Below are positions 7,244-15,900 of a stretch of DNA of 21,152 bases, piece after piece. The notes under the pieces are model-generated. The model searched no databases and was not told where the DNA came from. It was given only the letters and a program-made list of their open reading frames with translations. Position 1 is the stretch's first letter. Every line of letters begins with the position of its first letter. The position numbers and the translations under genes are program-made. The stretch is from Odoribacteraceae bacterium. GTDB lineage: Bacteria; Bacteroidota; Bacteroidia; Bacteroidales; Marinifilaceae. The stretch spans positions 1 through 21,152 of the forward strand of contig JAITJA010000096.1 of assembly GCA_031279175.1 (NCBI GenBank). The letters are read 5' to 3'.

Positions 7244-8479
7244 ATGAATCAACGACAATTATTTTTTCCGGGAGTGACCGACGCGGAGTGGAACGACTGG
7301 ACATGGCAGGTAAGGAACAGGATAGAGACGCTGGAGGAGCTCAAGCGCTATCTCTCGCTCACCGGCGAGGAGGAGGAGGGTGTTCGACGCTCGTTACAGA
7401 CGCTGCGGATGGCGATCACTCCCTATTACCTGACGCTGATTGACCCGGGGAACCCGAACTGCCCCGCGCGGAAGCAGTCGATACCCTCGGTGCAGGAGTT
7501 ATACAGGGCGCCGGCAGATCTCGAGGACCCGTTGCACGAGGACGAGGATTCGCCCGTGCCGGGACTAACACACCGCTACCCGGATAGGGTGCTTTTCCTG
7601 ATCACGGACCAGTGCTCGATGTATTGTCGCCACTGCACGCGGCGGCGCTTCGCCGGACATCACGACGCGGCTTCACCGCTGGAGCGAATAGACCGGTGCA
7701 TCGCCTACATCGCGAGCGAACCGCGCGTGCGCGACGTGCTACTCTCCGGTGGCGACGCCTTGCTGGTGAGCGACGAGCGACTGGAATATATCGTCAGGAA
7801 GCTGCGGGAGATCCCGCACGTGGAGATCATCCGGATCGGGAGCCGCGTGCCGGTTGTCTTGCCGCAGAGGATCACGCCGGCGCTGGTCAACATGCTCAAG
7901 CGGTATCACCCGGTGTGGCTTAACACCCACTTCAATCACCCGGTCGAGATCACGGGGGAATCGCGCGCGGCGTGCGCCCTGCTGGCCGATGCCGGAATCC
8001 CGCTCGGAAACCAGTCGGTGTTGTTACGCGGGGTCAACGACTGCGTGCACGTGATGAAACGGCTGGTGCACGAACTCGTGAAGATACGCGTGCGCCCCTA
8101 CTACATCTACCAGTGCGATCTCTCGATGGGCATCGAGCACTTCCGCGCCCCGGTTTCCAAGGGCATCGAGATCATCGAGAGCCTGCGCGGGCACACCTCC
8201 GGGTATGCCGTGCCGACCTTCGTCGTGGACGCTCCCGGCGGTGGCGGGAAGACGCCCGTGATGCCCACCTACCTGATCTCGCAGTCGCCGGGACGCGTCG
8301 TGCTCAGGAACTACGAGGGGGTGATCACTACCTATACCGAACCCTCCGCCTACAAGGAGACCTGCCGATGCCCGGAGTGCATGAAGGAGCAGGGAGAGGG
8401 AGTGGCCGCCCTGCTGAACGGGAAACAACTGGCGATCGAGCCGAAAGAACTGGCGCGAAACCGGCGCAATAATCATTGA
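7244..8479 (+). CDS. kamA: L-lysine 2,3-aminomutase
   Basis: First step of the pathway: converts L-lysine to L-beta-lysine using S-adenosylmethionine, a 4Fe-4S cluster and PLP. The radical-SAM motif is CSMYCRHC, with cysteines 124, 128 and 131. The PLP lysine is K336 in GGGGKTPV. C-terminal zinc-site cysteines are C374, C376 and C379 (CRCPEC). These sit one residue before their positions in the Clostridium subterminale enzyme, as I recall that numbering. Its 411 residues cover the whole family length. Its place inside the kam operon makes a catabolic 2,3-aminomutase far more likely than the EF-P-modifying EpmB relative. The ATG at 7244 follows an A/T-rich gap of 20 bp after kdd. Confidence 0.97.
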   Translation: MNQRQLFFPGVTDAEWNDWTWQVRNRIETLEELKRYLSLTGEEEEGVRRSLQTLRMAITPYYLTLIDPGNPNCPARKQSIPSVQELYRAPADLEDPLHEDEDSPVPGLTHRYPDRVLFLITDQCSMYCRHCTRRRFAGHHDAASPLERIDRCIAYIASEPRVRDVLLSGGDALLVSDERLEYIVRKLREIPHVEIIRIGSRVPVVLPQRITPALVNMLKRYHPVWLNTHFNHPVEITGESRAACALLADAGIPLGNQSVLLRGVNDCVHVMKRLVHELVKIRVRPYYIYQCDLSMGIEHFRAPVSKGIEIIESLRGHTSGYAVPTFVVDAPGGGGKTPVMPTYLISQSPGRVVLRNYEGVITTYTEPSAYKETCRCPECMKEQGEGVAALLNGKQLAIEPKELARNRRNNH

Positions 8480-8482
8480 CAC

Positions 8483-9505
8483 GTGACGCTCGTCGACAGG
8501 ATCATATCGCGCCGCAGCCTATCCATCGTCGGAATGGCGAAAAACACGGGGAAAACCGAGTGTTTGAATTATCTCGTCGAGAAGCTCCACGAGAGGGGGA
8601 AACGCGTGGGCCTGACTTCCGTCGGTCTCGACGGGGAGCGGGTAGACCAGGTGACGCGTACCCGGAAGCCGGAGATTAAGGTGCGCGAGCAGACGGTGTT
8701 CGTCACCTCGGAGAGACATTACCGGGAAAAAAGGCTGGTGGCAGAGATACTGGAGGTGAGCGATCGCCAAACGGCGCTGGGACGATTGGTGACGGCGAGG
8801 GCCGTGACCCCGGGAACGGTGATTCTCTCCGGGCCGTCCGACACGCGGTCATTGCGGGAATGGATCGACGGCGCGGAACGCTTCGGCGTTGATATTTCAC
8901 TCGCGGAGGGAGCGTTATCCCGCCTGAGTCCTGGTTCACCGGCGGTCGCGGAAGGCCTTATCCTCGCGACGGGAGCTGCCGTGTCGGGAGACATCTCCCG
9001 GTTGACGCGGGAGACGTGCCGCGTGCGCGAGCTGACGCGCCTCGAGGCGGTCGACGAGGAGACGCGCCGGAAATTGTCCGGCATCGAGCAAGGCGTATGG
9101 GGCATCGACGAGGAGGGTAACGCGAGCGACTTGCAGATCCCCTCCGCGTTGCTACTGGAGCAGCACAAGGAACGGATCTTCTCTCGCGGCGTCACGCTAT
9201 TCGTCGCTGGCGTCGTCAACGACGCGTTGTTGCGCTTTGCCGGCATGAGGGAGGGAGTAACGGTAATCGCGCGAGACTTCACGCGCGTGTTTGCCGGCGA
9301 GGAATCGCTACGCGTTTTCGCGCGCAACGGGGGGAAGCTACGCGTACTATTAAGGAGTGAACTGGTAGCCGTCTGCATTAACCCCCTTTCCCCGCGCGGA
9401 TACCGGTTGGACTCCGACGCGCTCGCGGAAGCCTTGTGGGAGCGCCTTGGCGTGCCGGTATATGACGTGAAACGAATGGACGAGTACAGGATTTGGCATG
9501 GATAA
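8483..9505 (+). CDS. kamB: Lysine 5,6-aminomutase reactivase subunit KamB (P-loop protein)
   Basis: A 340-residue protein with a Walker A motif GMAKNTGKT at residues 17-25. No membrane segment or signal peptide is seen. Proteins of this type sit next to kamC in lysine-fermentation clusters and are named reactivase subunits for the B12-dependent 5,6-aminomutase. Direct biochemical evidence is thin as far as I know, so the role is family- and context-based. The start is a GTG at 8483, 3 bp after the kamA stop. The next in-frame ATG lies inside the Walker A motif, so GTG is needed. It presumably acts with KamC to swap damaged cobalamin out of KamDE at the cost of ATP. Confidence 0.85.
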   Translation: MTLVDRIISRRSLSIVGMAKNTGKTECLNYLVEKLHERGKRVGLTSVGLDGERVDQVTRTRKPEIKVREQTVFVTSERHYREKRLVAEILEVSDRQTALGRLVTARAVTPGTVILSGPSDTRSLREWIDGAERFGVDISLAEGALSRLSPGSPAVAEGLILATGAAVSGDISRLTRETCRVRELTRLEAVDEETRRKLSGIEQGVWGIDEEGNASDLQIPSALLLEQHKERIFSRGVTLFVAGVVNDALLRFAGMREGVTVIARDFTRVFAGEESLRVFARNGGKLRVLLRSELVAVCINPLSPRGYRLDSDALAEALWERLGVPVYDVKRMDEYRIWHG

Positions 9506-9603
9506 AGAGGGAACAACACGGGGGAAACACGCGAACATCGCGAGTGGGCCGTCATGGTCATACTCCCGTCCACGTGTCCCGCGAAACAATTGATTAGTAC
9601 AAC
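9506..9603 (+). other. 98-bp gap between kamB and kamC with small hairpins
   Basis: This is the only sizeable gap in the operon. It contains a small self-complementary element CGCG-AACAT-CGCG (9530-9542), similar to the units of the array at 5-88, and one TGTCCCG (9575-9581), a 7-mer also repeated near the kduI promoter. I see no TAnnTTTG box and no terminator T run. A role as an RNA-processing or translation-tuning element is possible but not shown. Confidence 0.4.
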
Positions 9604-10956
9604 ATGACACTCAAGGAAGCGATAGAAGAGATCGACGGGCTGCGGTACGCGGTCGACCGGCTGAAGATACAGTCCGGCGCCGGGCGGCGATTATTGCTCG
9701 ACTCCCCCTACCTGACGACGGGGGAGGAGATCCATGCCGAACTGGATCGCGTGGAGGCATTGATCCCGCTCGCTCCCTGGCCGGAGGTAACTTCTCCGAC
9801 GAGCCGCGTAAAAGACATCCGCGGCACGATCCATCGCCTCGCGACGGGAGCGACGTTAGACGACATCGAGCTATTCGAGATAAAAACCTTCGCCCTGCTC
9901 GCGGGAGAGATTGCTGTCGCGGCGCGCGCGGCCGGTGTGACGGTAGTACAATTGCCGTTGCTGGAGGAGGTCGTGGAGATCCTTGACCCGGAGGGGAATC
10001 GCCTCCCGCGGTTTTACCTCCACGACAACTATTCCCCGGAACTCGCGCGACTGCGTGCGCTGCTCAAGACATTATCGCCGGAAGAGGCGTCCTCCCTCTT
10101 CGCGGAGCGCGAGGCGGAGGAAGAACGCGTCCGGGCGAGTCTCGCGGAACGTCTTCGCGCGCATCACCGGGCACTCGCGGAGGCCCTTGTCGCGGTTGCT
10201 CGCCTGGACGTGCTCCTGGCGAAGGCCCGGTTGGCGCGGGAGACGGGAGAATGTAGACCACTTGTCGCGAACACCGTCACGCGTTACGAGGGCCTCTTCC
10301 ACCCGCGGGTACGGGAGGCACTGCACGCGCGCGGCAGGGAATTTCAGCCGGTAGACATCGCGTTCGACCGGGGGCCTTGCCTGATCACCGGGGCCAACAT
10401 GGGGGGTAAGACCGTCCTGCTGAAGAGTCTCGCGGTGGCACAAGCCCTTTTCCAGTTCGGCTTTCACGTGCCGGCGGCGCGCGCGGAGATCGTCCCGGTA
10501 GAGGGGCTGCTCCTCTCCCTGTATGACGGGCAGGACGAGGCGCGGGGGATCTCCTCTTTTGCCTCCGAGATGCTCCAGCTCGACCGCGTCGTCCGGGAGA
10601 TCAAGGGCGGGAAAGAGGCGCTCGTCCTGATGGACGAACCCGCCCGCGGCACGAACCCGACGGAGGGCGTCGCGATCGTGAACGCGATAACGGATCTCTT
10701 CGCGTGTTACCGTACGCGCTCGCTGATCACCACCCACTACAGCGGGGTGCGCGTCCCCTGCCGGAAGTTGCGGATCAAGGGCCTCGACGGGCAGACCGGC
10801 AACTTCGCTCCCCGCGACCTGAGCGAGCGGATGGACTATTCCCTCGTCGAGGAGGAGCGCGAACGCGTGCCGAGGGAAGCCACGCGGGTAGCAGAGATGC
10901 TGGGCGTGGACGCGGAGATCATAGAAAAGATAAAACAATACGTATCGCATGAGTAA
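9604..10956 (+). CDS. kamC: Lysine 5,6-aminomutase reactivase ATPase KamC (MutS-like)
   Basis: A 450-residue protein whose C-terminal part is the ATPase domain of the MutS family: Walker A GANMGGKT at residues 263-270, Walker B LVLMDEP with D344 and E345, and a conserved histidine in TTHYSG (H378). The N-terminal half is helical and charged, including an acidic/arginine-rich stretch (EREAEEERVRASLAERLRA) likely to be a coiled coil. It lacks the mismatch-recognition domain, so it is not a DNA-repair MutS. Genes of this type occur in kam clusters and are thought to reactivate lysine 5,6-aminomutase. Its last 8 bases overlap the start of kamD, which supports coupled synthesis with its client enzyme. 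Confidence 0.88.
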   Translation: MTLKEAIEEIDGLRYAVDRLKIQSGAGRRLLLDSPYLTTGEEIHAELDRVEALIPLAPWPEVTSPTSRVKDIRGTIHRLATGATLDDIELFEIKTFALLAGEIAVAARAAGVTVVQLPLLEEVVEILDPEGNRLPRFYLHDNYSPELARLRALLKTLSPEEASSLFAEREAEEERVRASLAERLRAHHRALAEALVAVARLDVLLAKARLARETGECRPLVANTVTRYEGLFHPRVREALHARGREFQPVDIAFDRGPCLITGANMGGKTVLLKSLAVAQALFQFGFHVPAARAEIVPVEGLLLSLYDGQDEARGISSFASEMLQLDRVVREIKGGKEALVLMDEPARGTNPTEGVAIVNAITDLFACYRTRSLITTHYSGVRVPCRKLRIKGLDGQTGNFAPRDLSERMDYSLVEEERERVPREATRVAEMLGVDAEIIEKIKQYVSHE

Positions 10957-12496
10957 ATTGGGACTGGATTTCGAGAAAGTGAAGCGGGCGCGGCAAGTCG
11001 CCCGGAAAATCGCGGGAGAGGTGCAAGAATTCGTGGATCGCTACTCGACGGTGGCGGTAGAACGGACGCTCTGTCGCCTGCTGGGGATTGACGGGATAGA
11101 CGAGAGCGGCGTGCCCCTGCCGAACGTGCTGGTAGAGTCGATCCGGGAGCGGGGATTGCTCCGGGAGGGGATACTCTTCTTCCTTGGCAACGCGATGATC
11201 GAGACCTCCCTCTCCCCGGCGGACATTGCCGCGCGGGTTGCCCGAGGGGAATTAGACCTCACGCGCTCTCCGGTGCAGCCCGCCGACAAGATCGCGGCCA
11301 TACTCGCCCCCCGCGTGGAGGAATGTATCGAACGAATCCGCGCGCGACGGGAAAAACGCGAGCGTTACCTGCAGACGATCGGCGAGGGAGCGAAACCCTA
11401 CCTGTACGTGATCGTCGCCACTGGAAATATCCACGAGGACGTGATCCAGGCCCGCGCCGCCGCCCGGCAAGGGGCCGACATCATCGCCGTGATCCGCACG
11501 ACGGGGCAGAGCCTCCTTGATTACGTCCCTTACGGTGCTACCACCGAGGGTTTCGGCGGCACGTTTGCCACGCAGGAGAACTTCCGTATCATGCGCGAGG
11601 CGCTGGACGAGGTCAGCGAGGAGATCGGGCGCTACATCCGCCTTTGTAACTACTGCTCGGGGTTATGTATGCCGGAGATCGCCGCGATGGGAGCGTTGGA
11701 AGGGTTAGACGTTATGTTGAACGACGCGCTTTACGGGATACTCTTCCGGGACATCAACATGCAACGCACGCTGGTCGACCAGTTCATGTCGCGCGTCATC
11801 AACGGTTTTGCCGGCGTGATCATCAACACGGGCGAGGACAATTACCTGACTACCGCCGACGCCGTGGAGCAGGCACATACCGTGCTGGCCTCCGACCTGA
11901 TCAACGAGCAACTCGCGTTGTTGGCGGGGCTACCGGAAGAGCAGATGGGCCTCGGGCACGCCTTCGAGATCGACCCGGGACGGGAAAACGGTTTCCTCCT
12001 CGAGCTGGCGCAGGCACAGATGACGCGCGAGATCTTCCCCCGCGCCCCGCTCAAGTACATGCCGCCGACGAAATTCATGACCGGGAATATCTTCCGCGGG
12101 CATATCCAGGACGCGTTATTTAACCTGGTAGGGATCTGGACCTCGCAGGGAATACAATTGCTGGGGATGCCGACGGAGGCCATCCACACGCCTTTCATGT
12201 CCGACCGTTATCTTTCCATCGAGAACGCCAGGTATATTTTCAATACCCTGAAGAATATTGGCGACGAGGTCGAGTATAAACCGGGTGGCATCATACAACG
12301 GCGGGCGCGGGAGGTGCTGGACAACGCGACATCCCTCCTCGAGAACATCGAGAGGGAAGGGCTATTCGCGGCCCTCGAGAAGGGGATCTTCGCCGACGTC
12401 AAGCGCCCCAGGAACGGGGGAAAGGGGCTCGCCGGCGTGACCGAGAAAGGGGCTCGTTACTACAATCCCTTTATTCAACGAATGCTTCACGTTTAA
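10949..12496 (+). CDS. kamD: Lysine 5,6-aminomutase alpha subunit
   Basis: Large subunit of the adenosylcobalamin- and PLP-dependent enzyme that turns beta-lysine into 3,5-diaminohexanoate. At 515 residues it matches the family. The TIM-barrel part includes PYLYVIVATGNIHEDVIQA, IRTTGQSLLDYVPYGAT and YCSGLCMPEIAAMGALEG, and the C-terminus KGARYYNPF is also characteristic. The ATG at 10949 overlaps the kamC end by 8 bases. KamE, which carries the cofactor-binding domain, follows after 10 bp, so the two subunits should be made in similar amounts. Confidence 0.97.
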   Translation: MSKLGLDFEKVKRARQVARKIAGEVQEFVDRYSTVAVERTLCRLLGIDGIDESGVPLPNVLVESIRERGLLREGILFFLGNAMIETSLSPADIAARVARGELDLTRSPVQPADKIAAILAPRVEECIERIRARREKRERYLQTIGEGAKPYLYVIVATGNIHEDVIQARAAARQGADIIAVIRTTGQSLLDYVPYGATTEGFGGTFATQENFRIMREALDEVSEEIGRYIRLCNYCSGLCMPEIAAMGALEGLDVMLNDALYGILFRDINMQRTLVDQFMSRVINGFAGVIINTGEDNYLTTADAVEQAHTVLASDLINEQLALLAGLPEEQMGLGHAFEIDPGRENGFLLELAQAQMTREIFPRAPLKYMPPTKFMTGNIFRGHIQDALFNLVGIWTSQGIQLLGMPTEAIHTPFMSDRYLSIENARYIFNTLKNIGDEVEYKPGGIIQRRAREVLDNATSLLENIEREGLFAALEKGIFADVKRPRNGGKGLAGVTEKGARYYNPFIQRMLHV

Positions 12497-12506
12497 ACGC
12501 GACAAG

Positions 12507-13295
12507 ATGAGCGGAGGTTTATATTCAACAGAGAAAAACGACTTCGACAGGACATTAGACCTGAAGCGGATCAAGCCCTACGGCGACACGATGAACGACG
12601 GGAAGACACAGTTGAGCTTCACGTTGCCCGTGCCTGCCGGCGAGGAGGCCATCGAGGCGGCCAAACAATTGATGCGCGAGATGGGATTCGAGAACCCGCA
12701 GGTCGTTTACAGCAAGGAGCTGACGAGCGGCTTTACCTTCTTTAATTGTTACGGGAGTTGCACCCGCGCGGTGGACTTCACGGCGATCCGCGTACCCAAG
12801 GTCACCTCGACGCGCTGGGAAATGCGGGAGACCGACGACTTTATCCGCGAGCGAATCGGGCGTCCCATCGTTGTCGTCGGGGCGAGCACCGGCACGGACG
12901 CGCACACCGTCGGGATCGACGCGATCATGAACATGAAAGGATTCGCCGGCCACCACGGGTTGGAGCGCTACGAGATGTTCGAGACCTACAACCTGGGCAG
13001 CCAAGTGCCGAACGAGGAATTTATCGCGCGCGCCATCGAGACGCGGGCCGACGCCCTGCTGGTATCGCAGACCGTCACGCAGAAAGAGGCCCACGTCAAG
13101 AACCTCACCGAGCTGGTTGAGATGCTGGAGGCCGAGAATTTACGCGACAAGGTCATCCTTGCCTGCGGTGGCCCGCGGATCTCCCACGAGCTGGCCAAGG
13201 AATTAGGATACGACGCGGGGTTTGGCATGAACACCTACGCCGACGACGTGGCCTCGTTCCTGGCGCAAGAATTAGACAGAAGAATCAACACGTGA
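12507..13295 (+). CDS. kamE: Lysine 5,6-aminomutase beta subunit (B12- and PLP-binding)
   Basis: Small subunit of lysine 5,6-aminomutase, 262 residues. The cobalamin-binding motif DxHxxG appears as DAHTVG, with H133 as the lower axial ligand. K144 in NMKGFAGHHGLERY is the lysine that holds PLP. Both numbers coincide with those I recall for the Clostridium sticklandii enzyme, so the start at 12507 is well supported. The C-terminal Rossmann-like domain has ADALLVSQTVTQKEAHVKN and the DKVILACGGPRISHE stretch typical of B12 domains. It lies between kamD and atoA. Confidence 0.97.
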   Translation: MSGGLYSTEKNDFDRTLDLKRIKPYGDTMNDGKTQLSFTLPVPAGEEAIEAAKQLMREMGFENPQVVYSKELTSGFTFFNCYGSCTRAVDFTAIRVPKVTSTRWEMRETDDFIRERIGRPIVVVGASTGTDAHTVGIDAIMNMKGFAGHHGLERYEMFETYNLGSQVPNEEFIARAIETRADALLVSQTVTQKEAHVKNLTELVEMLEAENLRDKVILACGGPRISHELAKELGYDAGFGMNTYADDVASFLAQELDRRINT

Positions 13296-13299
13296 ACCT

Positions 13300-13959
13300 A
13301 TGGATAAGAACAAAACAAGAGAGGTCATCGCCAGGCGAGTGGCCTTAGAATTAAAAGACGGGGACGTCGCGAACCTGGGAATCGGGTTACCGACGCTCGT
13401 CCCGAATTATTTACAACCGGGCGTGCGCGTGACGTTGCACTCCGAGAACGGGTTATTGGGAACTGGCCCCGCGCCCGCCGGGGAGGGGGAAGATCCCGAG
13501 TGGACGGACGCCGGGGGGGGATTCGTCACGGCCATGCCGGGTGCTTCCACGTTCGACAGCGCCACCTCTTTTGCCCTTATTCGTGGCGGGCACGTGGATG
13601 TCACCGTGCTCGGCGCGTTACAGGTAGACGAAAGGGGAGATCTCGCCAACTGGATCATCCCCGGGAAAAAAGTCCCTGGCATGGGAGGCGCGATGGACCT
13701 GCTGGTAGGCGCCAGGCGGGTCATCCTCGCCATGGAACACACGGCCAGGGGCGAGCCGAAGATCCTCGAGAAATGCACCCTCCCGCTGACGGCGGCCGGT
13801 CAGGTCAACTTGATCGTCACGGAAATGGCCGTCATAGAAGTCACGCCCGAGGGACTCGTGTTACGAGAGCTTCACCCCGATTTTACCGTGGAGCAGGTAC
13901 GCGCTGCCACTGCCGCGACGCTGATTATTTCAAACGAATTACAACCGATGAAACAATGA
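13300..13959 (+). CDS. atoA: Butyrate-acetoacetate CoA-transferase beta subunit
   Basis: Partner of the AtoD domain encoded at the front of the operon. The pair transfers CoA from butyryl-CoA to acetoacetate, releasing butyrate and giving acetoacetyl-CoA for the thiolase. The 219-residue length is standard. The catalytic glutamate is E49 in SENGLLG, which forms the glutamyl-CoA intermediate. NLGIGLPTLVPNYL and KKVPGMGGAMDLLVGARRVI are family signatures. It starts 4 bp after the kamE stop, and its TGA overlaps the bcd ATG as ATGA. It is unusual that alpha and beta genes are separated by seven genes rather than adjacent. Confidence 0.95.
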   Translation: MDKNKTREVIARRVALELKDGDVANLGIGLPTLVPNYLQPGVRVTLHSENGLLGTGPAPAGEGEDPEWTDAGGGFVTAMPGASTFDSATSFALIRGGHVDVTVLGALQVDERGDLANWIIPGKKVPGMGGAMDLLVGARRVILAMEHTARGEPKILEKCTLPLTAAGQVNLIVTEMAVIEVTPEGLVLRELHPDFTVEQVRAATAATLIISNELQPMKQ

Positions 13960-15095
13960 ATTTCTCACTCACCAAAACGCAAGAACTTTTCCTCCGGATG
14001 ATCCGGGAATTTGCCGAAAAGGAGGTCAAACCGCTGGCGGCAGAAGTAGACGAACAGGAACGTTTCCCCGTGGAGACCGTCGAGAAGATGGCAAAGATCG
14101 GGTTGATGGGCATACCCTTCCCGGTCGAGCATGGCGGGGCGGGGGGCGACAATCTCTTGTACTCTATCGCCGTGGAAGAACTATCGCGGGTCTGCGCCAC
14201 CACGGGCGTTATTCTCTCCGCGCACACCTCCCTCTGTGCCGCGCCGCTACACGAGTTCGGCACACCGGCGCAGCGCGCCAGATACCTCCCGAGGCTCGCC
14301 TCAGGGGAGTGGATCGGCGCTTTCGGTCTCACCGAGCCGAATGCCGGTACCGACGCCGCCGCGCAACAAACCACCGCCGTGGAGCGCGACGACCATTACC
14401 TCCTTAACGGCAACAAAATCTTTATCACCAACGCCGCCCGCGCCTCCCTCTTCATCATCTTCGCCATGACCGACAAGTCGAAAGGCGCTCGCGGCATCTC
14501 CACCTTTATTGTCGAGCGAGATTTCCCAGGGTTCTCCGTCGGGAAAGAGGAAAAAAAGATGGGCATCCGCGGATCTGCCACCAGCGAACTCGTCATGAAC
14601 AACTGCATCGTGCCGAAAGAAAACCTGCTCGGGCAGGTCGGGAAAGGATTCGCGATAGCCATGAAGACCCTTGACGGCGGACGCGTCGGGATCGCCTCGC
14701 AAGCACTGGGCATCGCGCAGGGAGCGCTCGACGAGACCGTGAAATACGTCAAGAAACGCGAACAATTCGGGAAAGCCATCGGCCAATTCCAGAACACCCA
14801 GTTCCAGCTCGCCGACCTCGAGACCAGGATACAGGCCGCGCGCCTGCTCACCCGTTCCGCAGCGTTCAAGAAAGACAGCGGGGAAGCTTACGCCGCCGAC
14901 GCCGCGATGGCAAAGCTGTTCGCCGCGGAAACCGCGATGGAAGTCACCACCAAGGCCGTGCAATTCCACGGGGGATACGGCTACACCCGCGACTATCCCG
15001 TCGAGCGCATGATGCGCGACGCCAAGATCACCGAAATTTACGAGGGAACATCGGAAGTACAACGCATGGTCATCGCCGCGCGTCTCTTAAAATAA
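13956..15095 (+). CDS. bcd: Butyryl-CoA dehydrogenase (short-chain acyl-CoA dehydrogenase)
   Basis: Reduces crotonyl-CoA, made by Kal, to butyryl-CoA with electrons from EtfAB; FAD-dependent. At 379 residues it is a standard acyl-CoA dehydrogenase. FAD/substrate-region motifs AFGLTEPNAGTDA and KIFITNAARASLFIIFA are present. The catalytic base is E363 in EIYEGTSEVQR, the position used by short- and medium-chain enzymes. HGGYGYTRDYPVERMMRDAK is conserved. An open frame runs upstream through atoA, but the ATG at 13956 overlaps the atoA stop and gives the family N-terminus MNFSLTKTQELF. With etfB and etfA directly downstream it probably forms a Bcd/Etf complex. Confidence 0.95.
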   Translation: MNFSLTKTQELFLRMIREFAEKEVKPLAAEVDEQERFPVETVEKMAKIGLMGIPFPVEHGGAGGDNLLYSIAVEELSRVCATTGVILSAHTSLCAAPLHEFGTPAQRARYLPRLASGEWIGAFGLTEPNAGTDAAAQQTTAVERDDHYLLNGNKIFITNAARASLFIIFAMTDKSKGARGISTFIVERDFPGFSVGKEEKKMGIRGSATSELVMNNCIVPKENLLGQVGKGFAIAMKTLDGGRVGIASQALGIAQGALDETVKYVKKREQFGKAIGQFQNTQFQLADLETRIQAARLLTRSAAFKKDSGEAYAADAAMAKLFAAETAMEVTTKAVQFHGGYGYTRDYPVERMMRDAKITEIYEGTSEVQRMVIAARLLK

Positions 15096-15108
15096 CCAAT
15101 CACCACAC

Positions 15109-15891
15109 ATGAACATCATAGTTTGCATCAAACAAGTGCCGGACACCACCGAGATCAAGCTCGACCCGGCGACAGGGACGCTCCTCAGGGACGGCGTGCC
15201 GAGTATCATGAACCCGGACGACAAGGGAGGAGTCGAAATCGCCCTCCGCCTCAAGGAACGCTTCGACGCGAGCGTTACCGTCATCACCATGGGCCCACCG
15301 CAAGCCGAGGAGATCCTCAGGGAGGCCCTTGCCCTTGGCGTTGACAGGGCCATCCTCGCCAGCGACCGCGCGTTTGCCGGCGCGGACACCCTCGCCACCT
15401 CGAACACCCTCGCCGCCGCGATCCGGACGCTACCCTATGACCTCGTTATCACCGGCCGTCAGGCCATCGACGGGGACACGGCACAGGTCGGGCCGCAAAT
15501 CGCCGAGCACCTCGACATCCCGCAAGTCACCTACGTCGAGGAAGCCACCATCACCGCGCCGGGACTACTCGTCGCCCGCAGGGTCGTCGACGAGGGAACG
15601 CAGATTGTCGAGGTAGAGCTCCCCTGCCTGCTCACCGTCATCTCCGGAGCCGTCAAGCCGCGTTACATGCCCGTCCGAGGGATCGTCGAGGCACATGCCC
15701 GGGAGATCGAACGCTGGAACGCCTCCCGTTTCCCCGTCGACGAACAACGAATCGGCCTGAAAGGATCCCCCACGCGCGTCTACAAATCATTCACCCGGGG
15801 GGCGAAAAAAGCGGGAGTCATCCACGAGGTCGCGCCGGAAGATGCCGCGGAGATCATCGCGAGTAAATTGCAAGAAAAATTCATCATTTAA
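15109..15891 (+). CDS. etfB: Electron transfer flavoprotein beta subunit
   Basis: Small subunit of the Etf that delivers electrons to Bcd. It has 260 residues, starting MNIIVCIKQVPDT, a classic EtfB N-terminus. VITMGPPQAEEILREALALGVDRAIL and GRQAIDGDTAQVGP follow. The last motif is common in Etf of anaerobes that work with butyryl-CoA dehydrogenase and can bifurcate electrons between crotonyl-CoA and ferredoxin. Whether this one does is inferred, not shown. The gene lies 13 bp after bcd and 9 bp before etfA. Confidence 0.95.
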   Translation: MNIIVCIKQVPDTTEIKLDPATGTLLRDGVPSIMNPDDKGGVEIALRLKERFDASVTVITMGPPQAEEILREALALGVDRAILASDRAFAGADTLATSNTLAAAIRTLPYDLVITGRQAIDGDTAQVGPQIAEHLDIPQVTYVEEATITAPGLLVARRVVDEGTQIVEVELPCLLTVISGAVKPRYMPVRGIVEAHAREIERWNASRFPVDEQRIGLKGSPTRVYKSFTRGAKKAGVIHEVAPEDAAEIIASKLQEKFII

Positions 15892-15900
15892 ACACCTGTC

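Noticed and set aside
8719..9573. Minus-strand frame of 284 residues opposite kamB
   Set aside because: Serine/arginine-rich antisense shadow; kamB on the plus strand has Walker A and operon context.
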